DNA of 64,000 nt from Brassica napus (GCF_020379485.1 NC_063435.1:434001-498000); one strand, 5' to 3'; shown: positions 23,154-39,020, counted from the first letter of the stretch. Numbers and translations are program-made. Notes: generated by a model from the sequence alone, not told the origin.

Positions 23154-26020
23154 ATGGATTCCGATGGATCCAACTCCGGTCGTAAGAGACGAAAGAATGC
23201 CGATGACTCGGGAAACAACAGGGCTTCAAAGAGAGGAAGAGAAGACAAATTAGCTGTTGATGATAGTGTGCCTCCTGTTAAGAAAACACCTTCTACTAAG
23301 GCTACAGAGACAACAAGGCTTGAACATGTCGAAACATCAGATTCTTACTTGTCTAACACAAGGTACGTTTGTTTTTTTTTTGCTTTATGAATTGTCTTGC
23401 TTCAGAGCTCTTGTAATACTCTTTGTGGTTTTATGTTTTACAGATTTGATCAGTTCCCATTGTCTCCCTTATCTCTAAAAGCATTAGAGGATGCTGGATT
23501 TAAGACAATGACTGTTGTGCAAGAGGCTACTCTTCCTATCATTCTCAAAGGTGAACTATTAGGGATAGAAAGTATTTACAAAATAATATTTTTATTAAAT
23601 TTGGGAGCATATTTCTATATAAATGTTTTTAAAATTTTTAGTAATTTTATGCCAATATTTCACTTCGCTATGCTCATGACCACCTATGATCTGTCTTCCG
23701 TAGTCCTTATATTGATGCTTGGTTGATTGTTTTTTCTTATTCCTCTAATGTTTATATTTAACTTATTGGGTTTCTAGGTAAAGATGTCTTGGCCAAGGCC
23801 AAAACAGGCACTGGGAAAACAGTTGCATATTTGGTGAGACATTCTACCCTCTAGGTTGATGGATATATGATGTTCAGTTAGGAGTTTGATCGTTTATTTT
23901 TCTATTTTATCAAGCTTCCATCAATTGAAGCTGTTATCAAATCTCCTCCTCCAGCAAGCACGGATAAGAAGAAACCTTCAATTATTGTGCTTGTGGTCTG
24001 CCCTACTCGGGAACTTGCTTGTCAAGCTGCTGCAGAAGCAAAGACCCTGCTCAAGTACCACTCATCTATTGGTGTTGATGTTCTGATTGGAGGTAAAAAG
24101 CTTCGCGCTGAGCAAAGGCGTATGCAAAAACATCCTTGCCGGGTATATATTTTTGGGATTAATTTTACCACAAATTTGATACCACTTTTTAAATTTAATA
24201 ACTATTTTTTTAATACTTTAAAATGATAATAAAAATATTAAATTAATTTTTCTAAGTCATTTATAAATATGTAATAATCACATATTTGAACATTATCAGA
24301 TTCTTGTGGCTACACCTGGAAGGCTCATAGACCATATAGACAACACTCCTGGATTTGCAAGAAGGTTGAGAGGTGTGAAAGTCCTTGTGCTTGATGAAGC
24401 AGATCATCTCTTGGACATGGGTTTCCGAAGGGATGTTGAGAGGATCATCTCCGCTGTTCCTAAGAAGAGACAAACATTTTTGTTTTCTGCCACGGTACCT
24501 GAAGAGGTATGCTTCGTTTGCTTGCACAATAAGGCTCTCGCTTTTGGGTTATCATCTTGAATTTTTTTTTTTTTGGTGTCAAGGTCCGCCAAATATGCCA
24601 TGTTGCTTTGAAACAAGATCATGAGTTCGTCAATTGTGTTCAAGAGGGTAGTGATGAGACACATCAAAAGGTACAAGTTTGCTCTTTAAGCTCATTTGAA
24701 AAGAGTGACCTCCCTATAACATTGTTAGCTATGGGCAGTCGGTTCTCGGTTCCCGGTTATTCGGTTCTAGAGATTTAGAATCCATTCGAGTATTTAGAAA
24801 ATTTGGTTCAGTTCTGGCTCGGTTTTTTCGATTCTTGGTTCGGGTAACAATGTTAGGTTTCTCATGTCTGTTTTATCTCCTAGGTCACACAAATGTACAT
24901 GGTAGCATCACTGGATAGACATTTCTCCCTCATATATATGCTCCTTAAAAGACACATTGCAGAAAATGTGGACTATAAGGTAAAATCATTTCTCTAGTGA
25001 AATTGTGAGACACAAATGTATTTCTGAACTAACACAACTCCTTGTGTTGCAGGTGATTATTTTCTGTACAACTGCTATGGTTACAAGAATGGTGGCTGAT
25101 TTGCTTGGTAAGCTAAGCCTGAACGTGAGAGAGATCCATTCTAGAAAACCGCAGGGTTACAGAACAAGAGTTTCTGATGAGTTTCGCAAGTCCAAGAGTA
25201 TTATCCTTGTTACATCTGATGTATCTTCTCGTGGTCTAGATTACCCTGATGTCTCACTAGTCGTACAAGTAAGCCACACCGTATTTTCCCCATAACAAGG
25301 AACTTACCGTTAGAGACGGATCTGAGATTTTAGGGGCTATAAACATTTTTTAAGAACTTTAAAAAGAGCAACATGTTACACTTCTCTAAGTGTAACATGT
25401 TGCTTCCAAATCTGGCCATGCTTACCGCAACTACAATGTTAAGCGTTTTTACTGAAGTTATTGTTGTGTACATGTTGGTTTTGCAGATGGGATTACCATC
25501 AGACAGGAAACAATACATACATAGACTTGGCAGAACTGGCCGGGAAGACAAGGAAGGGGAAGGTGTACTATTGTTAGCACCTTGGGAAGAGTACTTTCTG
25601 TCATCTGTAAAAGACTTGCCCATCACCAAGGCTTCTTTGCCTCAGACAGATCCTGAGGCAGTGAAAAAAGTAAGCGTGAATTTGTTACTCTACTTAACTT
25701 GGCAGTCCTTATTATAAAGCTAAAGATTATACTATAATATTTGACTCTAGTTTTGATGCTGATGGGGTTGTTGTTACATTCAGGTGAAGAAGGCGCTTAG
25801 ACAAGTTGATATGAAGTACAAGGAGGCGGCTTATCAGGCGTGGTTGGGTTACTACACATCTCAGAAGAAGATTGCAAGGGGCACGACTAGACTGGTGGAG
25901 TTAGCCAATGAGTTTAGTCGCAGTATGGGACTCAGCATTCCTCCAGCTATCCCTGTTAACGTTATTGACAAGATGGGTCTCAAAAACGTTCCTGGTCTTA
26001 GGGTCGCTCCTGGTTCTTAA
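23154..26020 (+). CDS. DEAD-box ATP-dependent RNA helicase (RH25/STRS2-like)
   Basis: 531-aa helicase, ten exons: 23154-23362, 23444-23550, 23778-23833, 23915-24142, 24300-24506, 24594-24670, 24894-24979, 25053-25268, 25497-25679, 25794-26020. All core motifs are present in order: FDQFPLSPLSLKALEDAGF with the Q motif, AKTGTGKT (I), PTRELA (Ia), TPGR (Ib), VLDEAD (II), SAT (III), SDVSSRGLDYP (V) and HRLGRTGR (VI). The short Lys/Arg-rich N-terminus (GRKRRKN) looks like a nuclear signal. The compact size fits RH25 (STRS2, At5g08620, a stress-response repressor) better than the longer RH26. Intron 8 contains a perfect hairpin at 25367-25404, and intron 7 has short TCGGTTC-like repeats. Confidence 0.9.
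25367..25404. repeat. perfect intronic inverted repeat (hairpin)
   Basis: 17-base arms around a 4-base loop (CTCT): AGCAACATGTTACACTT pairs exactly with AAGTGTAACATGTTGCT. It lies in intron 8 of the helicase gene, next to a segment (25310-25350) that looks like transposon debris. Too short for a typical plant miRNA precursor. Confidence 0.75.
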
Positions 26021-26349
26021 TAGCATGTTTTGTTTAAAAACTTGATTTCTTTTTTTGATGTGTGATCTCTTGTTACTCTTGCAAACGCTTAAATATTCTG
26101 ATTATGAAAAAAATCTACAAAGTTCGTTGTTTTTCTGTTAATTTATTATTAAATGAAAGATTAGTACATCTGAAAGAGATGTTCTTGTCATGTTGTCAGG
26201 CCTTTGCCACTTATATCAGACAATTTTCAGGAATACATAAAGAAAACATAGTTAGGTGAAAGCAAGCAAGATTGCATTAGGTGAAAATAGTTTATTACAG
26301 AGGGGATCAAAATGAAATATAATGTAATGGATCTATTTATCGAGTGGTG
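26021..26349. other. convergent 3' region between RH25-like and LEPA
   Basis: 330 bases between two facing stop codons, AT-rich; expected to hold both 3' UTRs. Nothing else seen. Confidence 0.5.
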
Positions 26350-29300
26350 TTACAAAACCTCCTTTTCAAGTTTGAGGACGGCCATAAAAGCTTCTTGAGG
26401 TACATCAACTCTACCTATGGCTTTCATTCTCTTCTTACCTGCCGCCTGTTTCTTAAGAAGCTTCTTCTTCCGAGAAATATCTCCACCTGAACCAATCATA
26501 GTAACAAGTTCAGAGATGGCTTTGTGGGAAAAAAAACAAACATTAAAAGAGGCAGGGAAGCAAAGGGAATGTGTACTTACCGTAACATTTGGCCAAAACA
26601 TCCTTCCTGATAGCTGAGAGCGCTTCACTAGCAATCACTTTTGATCCTATACAAGCCTGTACGTTTATATGTTTAATGTCAAAACAGCTTCCATGGTTTG
26701 CATATTCTAGGGGGCATCGTCAGATAAATGATTTATGAAAGATTAAATGTAAATATTACCTGGATGGGCACTTTAAACATTTGTCTCGGAATAAGCTCTT
26801 TGAGTTTTTGAGTCAATGCTCTCCCAACAGAATATGCCTGGAAAGAATAGTTCAAAAATGATTCCACAGTACTGTGCGGACAAAGACTCTTTCATAACTC
26901 AATGCTAAGTACTGTGAGATATACTAATCTAAATAGTAAGAGGCTTCAAGCAAATAGTAACAATTTATTAAAGCTTTACACTTAGAGATGTGTTAAAGCA
27001 CTAAGTTCACAAAATTCAGATAAATAGGCTCTAATAACCAACCTTGTCTCTGTGTACAATGGTTGACAAAGGTTCCACCAATTCAGCATTAATCAGAATA
27101 TCGAGTTTTATCAGATCGCTTTCCCTGTACCTGCATACGTATTACAAGAACTGAAGATGCTAAGAAAGCATCACTAAGTAAGAGATGATTTGTGAAATAA
27201 GTTAGTGGAACTAACCCAATAACTGAGTATTCCATGCTAGCATATCCCTTGGTCCTGGACTTCAACTGATCAAAGAAATCTCCCACCATCTGCAAAATAA
27301 CAAGAAGACCAGTTTACATAATCAAGAGAGAACACACCCTTTCATTGGGATTATCTGAACTGTGCAAAGCCAAAACCTCACCTCTGCGAGGGGTAACTCA
27401 TAGAGGAGAGAAGCTCTGTTCTCAGCTATATATTTCATTTCTTTAAACTCCCCTCTTCTATCTTGGGCGAGCTCCATAAGCGCACCGATGTAGTCTTTTG
27501 GTGTAAGTAACTCAATCTGTATAAATACCATTTTGCTGTTAAGTATATGTAAATTCTAAGAAACCTGTCATGTGAAAATATCAAACCTTAACGTATGGTT
27601 CTTCGACTGATTTCCTTAGCCCAGGTTGTGGAAGGAGAGATGGGTTTGAGCACATAGTCTGCAGAAACATCAATTTAAATATGGTAGTAAGGACACAAGG
27701 ATGTAATTTTCAGAGAAGAACAATATTCAAAGAGTGTAGGATCAAGAGGAAATTACAGTATCACCATTTACAGTGTGCACTTTATACACAACACTTGGAG
27801 CAGTGGTGATAAGATTTAAGTTGTATTCTCTCTCTAACCTTTCCTGCAAAGTAGATGAACTGGAGCATAAGTATCAGTGTAGCAAATAATCAAACAAAAA
27901 AAAAGTTAAAACAAGAGGAGTAAAACATGTCTGACCTGAACAATTTCCATGTGGAGAAGACCCAAGAAACCGCATCTAAAGCCAAAACCCATGGCACTTG
28001 AAGTCTCTGGCTCAAACTGCAGGATAAACAACCAAAGTTGACAACACACCCATAGATTAAATTCAGCTAATATAAATTTTTTTTTAATCCCTAGACCAAA
28101 TGTGAATATCATTAACAAAGGTTAATAATCATTAATAATACCTTCAAAGCGGCATCATTGAGTTGCAGTTTCTCCAACGCATCTCGAAGATCTGGAAACC
28201 TGTTATCATCAGAAGATATGTTAAAAAAAAATTACAAAAATAAAAACAAAAGTAAGCAAATGAACAAAGAAAAAGTCAGTACTGGTCAGCGTCAACTGGG
28301 AACAAGCCACAGAACACCATAGGGGTAGCTTCCTCGTAACCGGGTAACGAGCTTTCTGCCTTTCTGCTAAAGTTTGTTATCGTATCTCCTACTCTGGCAT
28401 CTGCAACTGATCTTATAGAAGCAGATATGTACCCCACCTGTAGTTAAAAACATTTATCATTCAAAATATGTGTAGAAGTGAAAGAAACAAACAAAAAAAT
28501 GATGTTCAAAAGAGTTACACTACCTCACCAGCATATAACTCATCCACTTGAATTTGATTTGGAGATAGAACGCCTATTTCGTCAGCGAAATAGTCCTGGA
28601 ATTAATGCAAAAATTGAGAACATGAGATACTAATGAAACACAAGAAAGCAGTTTTTAGAAGATATGTGTTCTCAGAGTAGTAGAGAGAGAAGTAAAAAAC
28701 CTTTCCGCTTGCCATGAATAGAATCCTGTCACCTTTCTTCACTTTCCCATCAATAACTCGGAAGTATACAATGACACCACGATATGGATCATAGTAACTG
28801 TAAACACATGTATTGTGGAAGAATAGTATTAGTACTTAACATGTAAACACTAGATATTTGTTAACTAATCAAAGACAAAAAAGTGAATACTTCACACTCA
28901 CTATATAACAATACAACTTAGACTCTATGCTTTGCCTTCATAACAAAACGTGCAAACAAACCTGTCAAAAATTAAGGCTCTGAAGGGTTTATCTGCAGTT
29001 TCAGGAGGAGGAGGTATCCTTTCAACAATTGCATTCAATATCTCCGTTATACCAATTCCTTCCTGTATCAATCAATCAAATATGCATGCCATCAAAAATG
29101 TAACTGAATGGATAGAGAGTTAGATGTCTTTAAATCTTTATGTAACAGAATAGCAAAATGATTTTAAAAATTCTAACCTTTGCCGAGCAGAGTATTGCTT
29201 TGCTACAGTCTAACCCAATAACCTACAAAGAATCAGAAAGCAAAGTTAAAAGGCATACAATGAATATCTAAGACAATGTCTAACAGAAGGTAGAACCTAG

Positions 29301-30875
29301 TTAAATGTACTGATAACATTTTTGACAACAGCAACATTAAAGACTGAGAAGTGTTTTAGTAGACACCAAAGAAAGAATACTATTCATATTATAACTCGCT
29401 GCATTGCATGATAAAATGGGCTACACAAAGAAGAGAATCACTAACCTCCTCGATCTCCCTGAGAACTTGCTCTGGCTCAGCGCCTGGAAGGTCAATCTTA
29501 TTCACAACCTACAAGAAGAAGTAGAGTCCTTTTGCTTTAAACTCTGATATACAGACCAAATTGTTGGACAGTACATTATTGTTTCCTGAATTTTCATAAA
29601 TCAGATTCAAGAAATAACCAAACGTTAAATGATATCATTATTTATCCTAGAGTAGCTATTATTTACTTCATTAAGCATCTTCTATGAACTGATAGAGTGA
29701 TGCTAACTATTTCTACGACATGGTTAGCCTATTTGAAAGTTAACTTATTGTAGACTCTGACTTCTATTTAACTAAATAAGGCATTGACGTCACTGAATAG
29801 TCTACAAATGGTGACCAAACAATGATGAATAAGCACCAAATATACTTGAAAAAAGTTATCAAGCATGAATCCGTACTTACAGGAATGATTTCGAGGTTGT
29901 TTTCAAGAGCCAAATAAACGTTGGCCAGTGTTTGCGCTTCCACACCCTAAACACCACATATTAAGGGAAAGTAACTTAGAAAGTTTTGTGCTAATGTACT
30001 TGGTCACATAAAAAAAGACTGTAACACACATTCACAAAGCGCAAAACAGCTAAAGCAAATACAGATTCAAGGAGAAATAATCACCTGAGATGCATCCACA
30101 ACAAGAAGAGCACCCTCACATGCCGCAAGAGATCGAGAAACCTATTAACAAATCCTTAGATAAAGTCTATGTTGGAAAGAACAAACGGATTAGAAGATTT
30201 GAAGTGTACCTCGTAAGAGAAATCAACATGACCAGGAGTATCAATCAAGTTGAGGCAATAAGGAGTATCCTCATACACATAACGCATTCGAGCTGCCTGC
30301 AAACACACATCAGAAAATTTACAAAGTCAGAAACTTTACTCTTAGTTGATAGAAACAAAAACTAATAACAAAGAACCTGAAGCTTAATGGTAATGCCTCG
30401 TTCTCTTTCTAAATCCATATTATCAAGAAACTGCTCCTTCATATCTCTGTTCTGAACCGTACCAGTCACCTGAAGCAACTTATCCGCCAACGTAGACTTC
30501 CCATGATCAATATGCGCTATTATACTAAAGTTCCTTACTTTCGATATCGGAACCTGCAATTTCCAAAAAGATCCAATTTTTAAATCCGAATTTGTCACAC
30601 ATAGACGTAAAGGTTCTTTATCTGACCTTCAAAAGACGGTCTCGGCCGGAGCGGGCGGATAGTTTGGAGTTAGCGTCGGAGAGGTTGCTGCTCTGACTCT
30701 GAGGCTGAGTTCCGGCTGTGGCTTGGCAAAGTATTTGTAGCTTTCGGTTAGAGTGGCGGTGGAGGGTGGAGATGGGAAGGGAGGAGAGACGACGGAGAGG
30801 AGATGAAGAAGAGGAAGAGGTTGGGGATAAGAAGAAGGTTGGAGGAGATAAGTCCATAGCATAAGCCATGGCCAT
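26350..30875 (-). CDS. CPLEPA: chloroplast elongation factor 4 (LepA GTPase)
   Basis: 684-aa translational GTPase in 21 exons (first 30627-30875, last 26350-26486). The N-terminus is a Ser/Pro-rich plastid transit peptide ([18 protein letters not shown]) that bacterial LepA lacks. The G domain follows: AHIDHGKST (P-loop), RERGITI (switch I), [10 protein letters not shown] (G3), NKIDLPGAE (G4) and CSAKEG (G5). Next come the EF-G-like domains ([19 protein letters not shown]) and the LepA-specific C-terminus ([20 protein letters not shown]). LepA back-translocates or remodels stalled ribosomes; in Arabidopsis, At5g08650 supports chloroplast translation. ATG 30875 was chosen because the longer frame to 30893 starts at GTG. 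The length is close to the 681 aa of Arabidopsis. Every intron is GT-AG. Confidence 0.95.
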
Positions 30876-32520
30876 TGGCACTCTCTGTGTCACTCTTCGG
30901 ACCTCTTCTTATGTTTTTGAGTGAAAAGTCTTCTTTTTCTTTCGTTTTGTCTTAAAGAGTTCTGAACCACAGGATATCCGGATCAGACCAGAGACGATCC
31001 GACACAAGCAGACCAAAAACTAAACGAAACAACTCAGTAAACTGTAAACCTTGTGAACTAGATGTTCGGTTTGGTTTTGGTTTAGTTTTTGATTTTTTGG
31101 TTCTGTAATTATACTAACGGTTTGGTTATTCATGAAATTTGGTTTAATTTTTGTTCAATTATTTTGATTTTCGGTGGAAGTAAAATTTTCTAGAGTTTTT
31201 ACATTTATTAAAAATATAATAAATTTTTACAATTTATTTTTGAATACACTTTCTAATAACTGTTCGCTAATAAGATTTAATCAAGGGCAATTGTCAATAA
31301 TATCACATTTTGAAGTTTATGTCTCAAAAATGACACTAGAAAAAGAAAGTCACAAAAATGACATTCATTAAAGGGTAAAATATCCATAATACCATTAGTT
31401 TAAAATTAAATAAACAAACAAAAATAAATAAAATAAAATAAAAATAAAAAAATGAAAAAAAAAAATTTTTTTATAGTTTCAGATTATATGTTTTCAGATT
31501 CGAAAATTTTATAATTTTTTTTGAATTTTTTTTTTAGAAATTTTTTTTATTTATTTTTTCAAATTTTCTTTTTATAATTTAAAATACTTTTTGAAACTAT
31601 TTTTAAAATTTTTATTTTTTATTTTTTTTATTTTAGTATTTATTTTTTATAAAATTATAAACCCTAATTCTAAAACCCCACCCCTTAACTCTAAACCCTA
31701 AAGTTTGGATTAATTAACCCAAGGGGTATAAATGTATATTTACCTCTCTAATGAAACCTATTTTTGTGACTTTGAGCTTTGAGTGCTATTTTAGGAACAA
31801 AAATTTGGTTTGGTGCTATCCTAGTCTTTTTCTCTTTAATCAATTCAAATATTTATAATTAATATTTTATTAAAAATATAGAAAATTAATTTTGTGAAAC
31901 AAGAATAAACTCTAGAAAAAATTATTTTCAAAAACGAAATGAGTAGGTTTTAATAAGAAAAAAATAGGGTTCGGAAATCCAAAAATTTCAACTGGACATA
32001 AAAAACGAATGTTCCTACACATCAAGAAAAAGAAATTTAAAAAGCTTTTATATTTGTTCAAAATTGTTGTGCAATGAATGATTCTTCTGGTTCAAGACTG
32101 TTGTTGAACCAATGATCAAGCACTCTGGCAAATAATATGAGACTTTTTATTTCAGTGATGAGTTGATTAAGACTTTTTTATTTCAGTGATGAGTTGATTA
32201 ATGTTTTTAATCATTGTCATAAGAGAGGGATCTTCACATGCCTTAAGACTTAGTTTAATCAATCCCCTTTGAAAAGAAAAGTCTAATAAACATTTCCGCA
32301 GTTTTGGTTTTTCTCCTTCCTATAAATAAGAAGAGTGAGAAAAAGGGCAAAGATTCGGTTTTTACTTCAGAAAAATGTCGTGGTAATAAGAGAAGAAGAT
32401 TTGACCAAACCATCACCGCTTGTGACTGTCTGTCTCTTTTTTTTAACTTTGAGATTAAAGAAAAGAAAAAAAGTTTTTGACTTTTCTTCCTAATCAAAGC
32501 TGCTTTGGCTTTGGCTTCAG
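30876..32520. other. intergenic with AT-rich repeat debris
   Basis: Between the divergent LEPA and PSI genes. The stretch 31284-31835 looks like a non-autonomous transposon: its ends carry related sequences in opposite direction (TCAAAAATGACA / AGTCACAAAAATGACATT on the left, TTTTTGTGACTTTGAGC on the right) around a poly-A/T core with a short telomere-like AAACCCTAA tract. I could not fix exact ends or a target duplication. A TTCGGTTTGG-type repetitive stretch lies at 31060-31170. A 26-base direct repeat (GACTTTTTTATTTCAGTGATGAGTTG-like) lies at about 32140-32200. Confidence 0.4.
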
Positions 32521-33076
32521 TTTAATGGTGGCCCAATCGTTCTGCTGTTGAATGAATCATTTTTTTTTATTTTTTCTTCATCATACTACTACTCTCGGGG
32601 CCTTGACTTTCTTTTTCTTTTTAACATTTATTCTTCTCGTGTTCCTCTTTCCTTCTACTTGCTTTTGTCTTTTTGTCCTTTCACTGTTCCCTCTGTCGTG
32701 AATCCCAAGCTCGCAACTTTTGACGTCTTTTCCTCTTCTGGGTAAGTTCTTCTTTTCTTCCTGTTCATCTGCTAAAAACCCGATCTTGCGTCTTAAGTCT
32801 ATGGAGAGAGAGAAGAGGGGTTTGTACAGTGTTTGACCTAAAGGTGTGAAAGTGTTTTCAGAACATTGCTCCAAGGCGATTGCAATGTCTTGACACGGTT
32901 TTGTCTGAAAGATTATGTTTCCCTTTTGAGTCTTTGATCTGACTTTTTTTTCTTTTACTTGTCCTTTCCGACAGGCTATTACCCTCAAAAGTCTCGAGAT
33001 TTTTCTTAAACTGGTCTCAACTCGGTGGACATGATCTTTCAGACAGCTTTAGTTTGAGGTCTTTTTTGGAGAAGTT
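32521..33076 (+). promoter_or_regulatory. PSI gene 5' leader with UTR intron
   Basis: Pyrimidine-rich leader. A GT-AG intron fits at 32742-32974 (GG|GTAAGT ... CCGACAG|G), leaving about 100 bases of second leader exon before ATG 33077. Exact transcript start not determined. Confidence 0.45.
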
Positions 33077-36063
33077 ATGGGGAGTTTTTGCTCCAAGAGC
33101 CTAGGAATAAACTTTGGCAGTGAGTTTAATGGGTACCAACAACAACAACAAGCAACTGGTCAAAACTGTTTAATGGGTCCTCCTGGTACGAGACAGTGTA
33201 TGGTCAAAGACGCTAAAGAACAACCAATCCAGCTGAAAGATATGTTCTCCTTCCGAGAAAGAGAAGCTGAAGATATCTACGATGGGATTCCGAGGTTACC
33301 ATCGTCTCAGAAACTCCGGCCTGCAAAATCTACTCAAACTGCTGTTTCAAAGGTTAGTTTGGACGAATTAGGATCGGGGCTCTGAAACCATATTAAGTTA
33401 GTGGATCTTTCAACCTAAAACCAACCTAAAACCAAACTGGTGATAAGTGGATTGGTCCCTTAAGGCTAAGATATGAGCTTTCAACTTAACTCATGTCTTA
33501 GCGTTTAGGTTGTAGTGTTAAAAGGATTGTCTAAGAGATGTGGATTGGATTGTACGGATCGGACTCTGATACCATATTGAGTTAGATGAGCTTCCAAGTT
33601 ATAAGTCGATTGGTCCCATCTATCTTATATATTACTTTTCCTTCCAACTTCCAATATACTTAGCAAATGAAATTGTCGCTTGAGTGGCAGGTTACAGAAG
33701 TAGGGAGAGCGGGGTTAGGTAAAGCGAAGGATGTGTTGGATACACTTGGGAGTAGCATGACTGATCTTAGCAGCGGTGGTTTTACTTCTGGAGTTGCAAT
33801 TAAAGGCAATGAGCTTGGGATCTTAGCCTTTGAAGTAGCAAACACAATTGTCAAAAGCTCAAATCTCATTGACTCACTTTCTAAGCAGAACATCAAGCAT
33901 TTGAAAGAAACTGTCATTTATTCCGAAGGTGTTCAGAATCTTGTCTCTAATGATTTTGATGAACTTCTCAGACTAGTTGCTTCTGATAAGAGGTGAAAAT
34001 TTTCGAAAGTCATAGACTGCTTTGTTAGCTCTTTTAAAAAAAAACATTGCAAGATAGTTAAAACTTGTTGTGTTTGCAGGCAGGAGCTGCAAGTTTTCTC
34101 AGGAGAAGTGGTTCGGTTTGGAAACAGATCTAAAGACTTCCAGTGGCATAATCTACAGCGCTACTTTGACAAGTAACTTTATATAGAATCTTTATGTGTT
34201 ATAGCCTTTCTTTTTAGTTGTTTAATTTTTTTTTTTTGTATTCTCAGGATTATCAAAGAGTTAACCCCTCAAAGACAGTTGAATGAAGACGCAGACTTAG
34301 TTGTTCGCCAACTGATGGGTCTAGTGCAGTATACTTCTGTGAGCGAATACTTTCTTGCTACTTTAGTAGCTATGTGTCATATTAAAATGTCATGATATCA
34401 CTCAGACATGACTCTTTTTGGTTCAGGAACTATACCAAGAGCTTCAAGTATTGGATAGATTGGAGAAAGACTATGATCAAAAGCGCCGAGAAGAAGAGAA
34501 CTCAGCTAGCAGCAGTAAAGGTGATGGCCTTGCAATCTTAAAAACGGAGCTCAAGTCCCAGAGAAAGGTAGTGAAAAGCTTAAAGAAAAAGTCCTTGTGG
34601 TCAAGAGGTCATGAAGAGGTACTACTACTTCTTTGTCATTTAAATTGCATTTCACAAAATAAAATACAGCCAAAAACTAGCCTAGATTATTGTGGTGTGT
34701 TCATCTTAACGGCTGGTTTGTATTACAGGTGATGGAGAAGCTAGTAGACATTGTTCACTTCTTGTTGCTAGAGATTCATAACATCTTTGGTGGTGCTGGT
34801 ATGTAAGTTCCTCCTTTATGTACTTTCCACCATGTGCTACTGAGCATGTATCCAAAGCTTTTGAATGTTATCTTATTGCTCAGATGATCAACCAGCGAAG
34901 AAAGGAGCAACGGATCATGATAGAAGATTGGGACCTGCTGGTCTTGCTTTACATTATGCAAATATAATTATGCAGATTGATACACTTGTGAGTGCTCAAA
35001 ACAATAGCCTTACTTCATTTGGTTTTGTTGGTTCTAATGTGTGTTTTGATGGGTATAGGTCGCTCGTGCAAGCTCTATAACTTCAAATGCAAGGGATTCT
35101 CTATACCAAAGCTTGCCACCTGATATAAAACTGGCTCTCCGTTCCAAGATTAAGTCCTTCAACGTCGATAAAGAGGTAATGTCTTCTTGTCTACACTCTC
35201 TGATCTACAAAACTGAAGAAAGAATGTGCTCTTATGTTTCTCCTTACAGCTTTCAGTGACACAAATTAAGGACGAGATGGAGAGGACACTGCATTGGCTT
35301 GTCCCTATTGCAGCCAACACAACCAAGTAAGAAGCCTGACCATTCTTTCGTTACCTTGACTTAACATTATGGCTAAAGATTGTTGAATGGGTTGTTCATT
35401 GCAGAGCTCATCATGGTTTCGGTTGGGTTGGAGAGTGGGCAAATACAGGGTGAGTGGTTGAATGAAAATGAGACACTGCAACTGCTCTCTGCTTGCATGT
35501 TTTTTCAATGTTTTTGTTTTTACCTTTTCAGGAGTGACTTCACTAGTAAGCCTAGTGGTGGAGAGATACTACGAATCGAAACACTTTACCACGCTAGTAA
35601 AGAAAAGACAGAGATCTACATTCTTGGACAGATCATTTGGTTACAGCATTTGGTTACAAAAGCAAAGAGTGAAGCACGTGGAGGTCCTAAGCTTTCTTCT
35701 ATCAAGTCTAGGAACCAGCAATTGGTATCTGAACCACTCAGTGTCCCGTTAGTAACGGAGGAAGAACAAAAGATGTTACAAGAGGCGAGCAAGAGGAGGA
35801 AGAGGGGAACTCCATGTGTTAGCAAGAGTCATGATTTTGATTCAGAGTACTCGCGTGTGAGGAAGTGTGACCCTCTGAGCAGAAGCAGTGAGTATTTTCG
35901 TGGAGTGAGAAGAAGCAAATCAGCTGCTGTGAAGAGGTTTTCTTCTGGTTTTCCATTTCTTGATTTTGTTATCGATAAGGAGAAGGCGTTGGATGTTATT
36001 GATCGTGTTGATGTGCCGAGAGATTACAGAGCGTTGTTGAAAGAAGGTAGCCTAAGCTTCTAG
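33077..36063 (+). CDS. PSI3: PSK SIMULATOR-type protein (DUF3475 + DUF668), PSI3-like
   Basis: 632-aa protein in 11 coding exons: 33077-33352, 33691-33992, 34080-34172, 34248-34338, 34427-34618, 34729-34798, 34884-34987, 35059-35175, 35250-35326, 35405-35449, 35532-36063. MGSFCSKS at the N-terminus is a good N-myristoylation signal with a neighbouring Cys for palmitoylation, so membrane attachment is likely. DUF3475 (GILAFEVANTIVKSSNLIDS) comes first, then a charged coiled-coil segment (LEKDYDQKRREEEN), and DUF668 (LGPAGLALHYANIIMQIDTL ... LPPDIKLALRSKIKSF). The tail is Lys/Arg/Ser-rich. In Arabidopsis PSI1-3 promote growth downstream of the peptide hormone PSK; At5g08660 is PSI3. Order with LEPA and ATP synthase beta agrees. 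Confidence 0.88.
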
Positions 36064-36499
36064 TGGAGTGCTTTGCGGTTCATGTGTTGGGTTGTATATA
36101 GGAGAATGCTATGGAAGAAGCTGTTCATGTGACTACTTGTTAGATCATTTACAATATTTCAAATTCAATATAGTGACACTTTCAGAAAGTTTCAAATAGC
36201 GATGATGATTAAATGACTTGCACCATTCTCTAAACACAGTAAGAGACTAACATCAAGTAATCATAATCATACATTGAAATTAGAATCTGCAAGACTTGAA
36301 ACATTTATTTCAACAAGTAAAGGAGAGGCAAAAGAACCAAAAATTCGAGTAATAGTGAATAAATATGTTCAACATCATCTCGCAGCTCTTACACAAATGA
36401 TGTGAATGGCAATGCATTAACAGCATTAGAGCATTGTTTTTTTTTTCGTTATTGTCAACAAAAGAAGAAAGCAGTTCAAAAGAGATGAATCAAAAGCCC
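36064..36499. other. convergent 3' region between PSI3-like and ATP synthase beta copy A
   Basis: 436 bases between facing stop codons; both 3' UTRs expected. About 60 bases next to the beta-subunit stop still resemble the 3' UTR of the second beta-subunit gene (GACAATAACGAAA), then similarity ends. Confidence 0.5.
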
Positions 36500-38890
<2,391 letters not shown>

Positions 38891-39020
38891 TAGTGTGTAT
38901 GTGAGAGAGAGAGAGAGAGAGAGAGAGAGGATATGCTTAGGGTAATTACAGAACCTGAATCTGATGCTTCCGTTGTTGTTTCTTGTGGGCTTTTCAAATG
39001 GGCCTTTATGGGCCTAACAA
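38891..39020 (-). promoter_or_regulatory. copy A leader: GA/CT microsatellite and site II boxes
   Basis: (GA)n at 38903-38930, i.e. (CT)n in the mRNA leader, 13 bases before the ATG; copy B lacks it. TGGGCT at 38986, TGGGCC at 39000 and TGGGCC at 39009 are site II elements (TGGGCY), which TCP factors bind in many plant OXPHOS promoters. Confidence 0.6.

Noticed and set aside
32581..32988. 135-codon minus-strand ORF in the PSI3 leader
   Set aside because: Lys/Arg-rich translation of a pyrimidine-rich 5' UTR and its intron; no domain.
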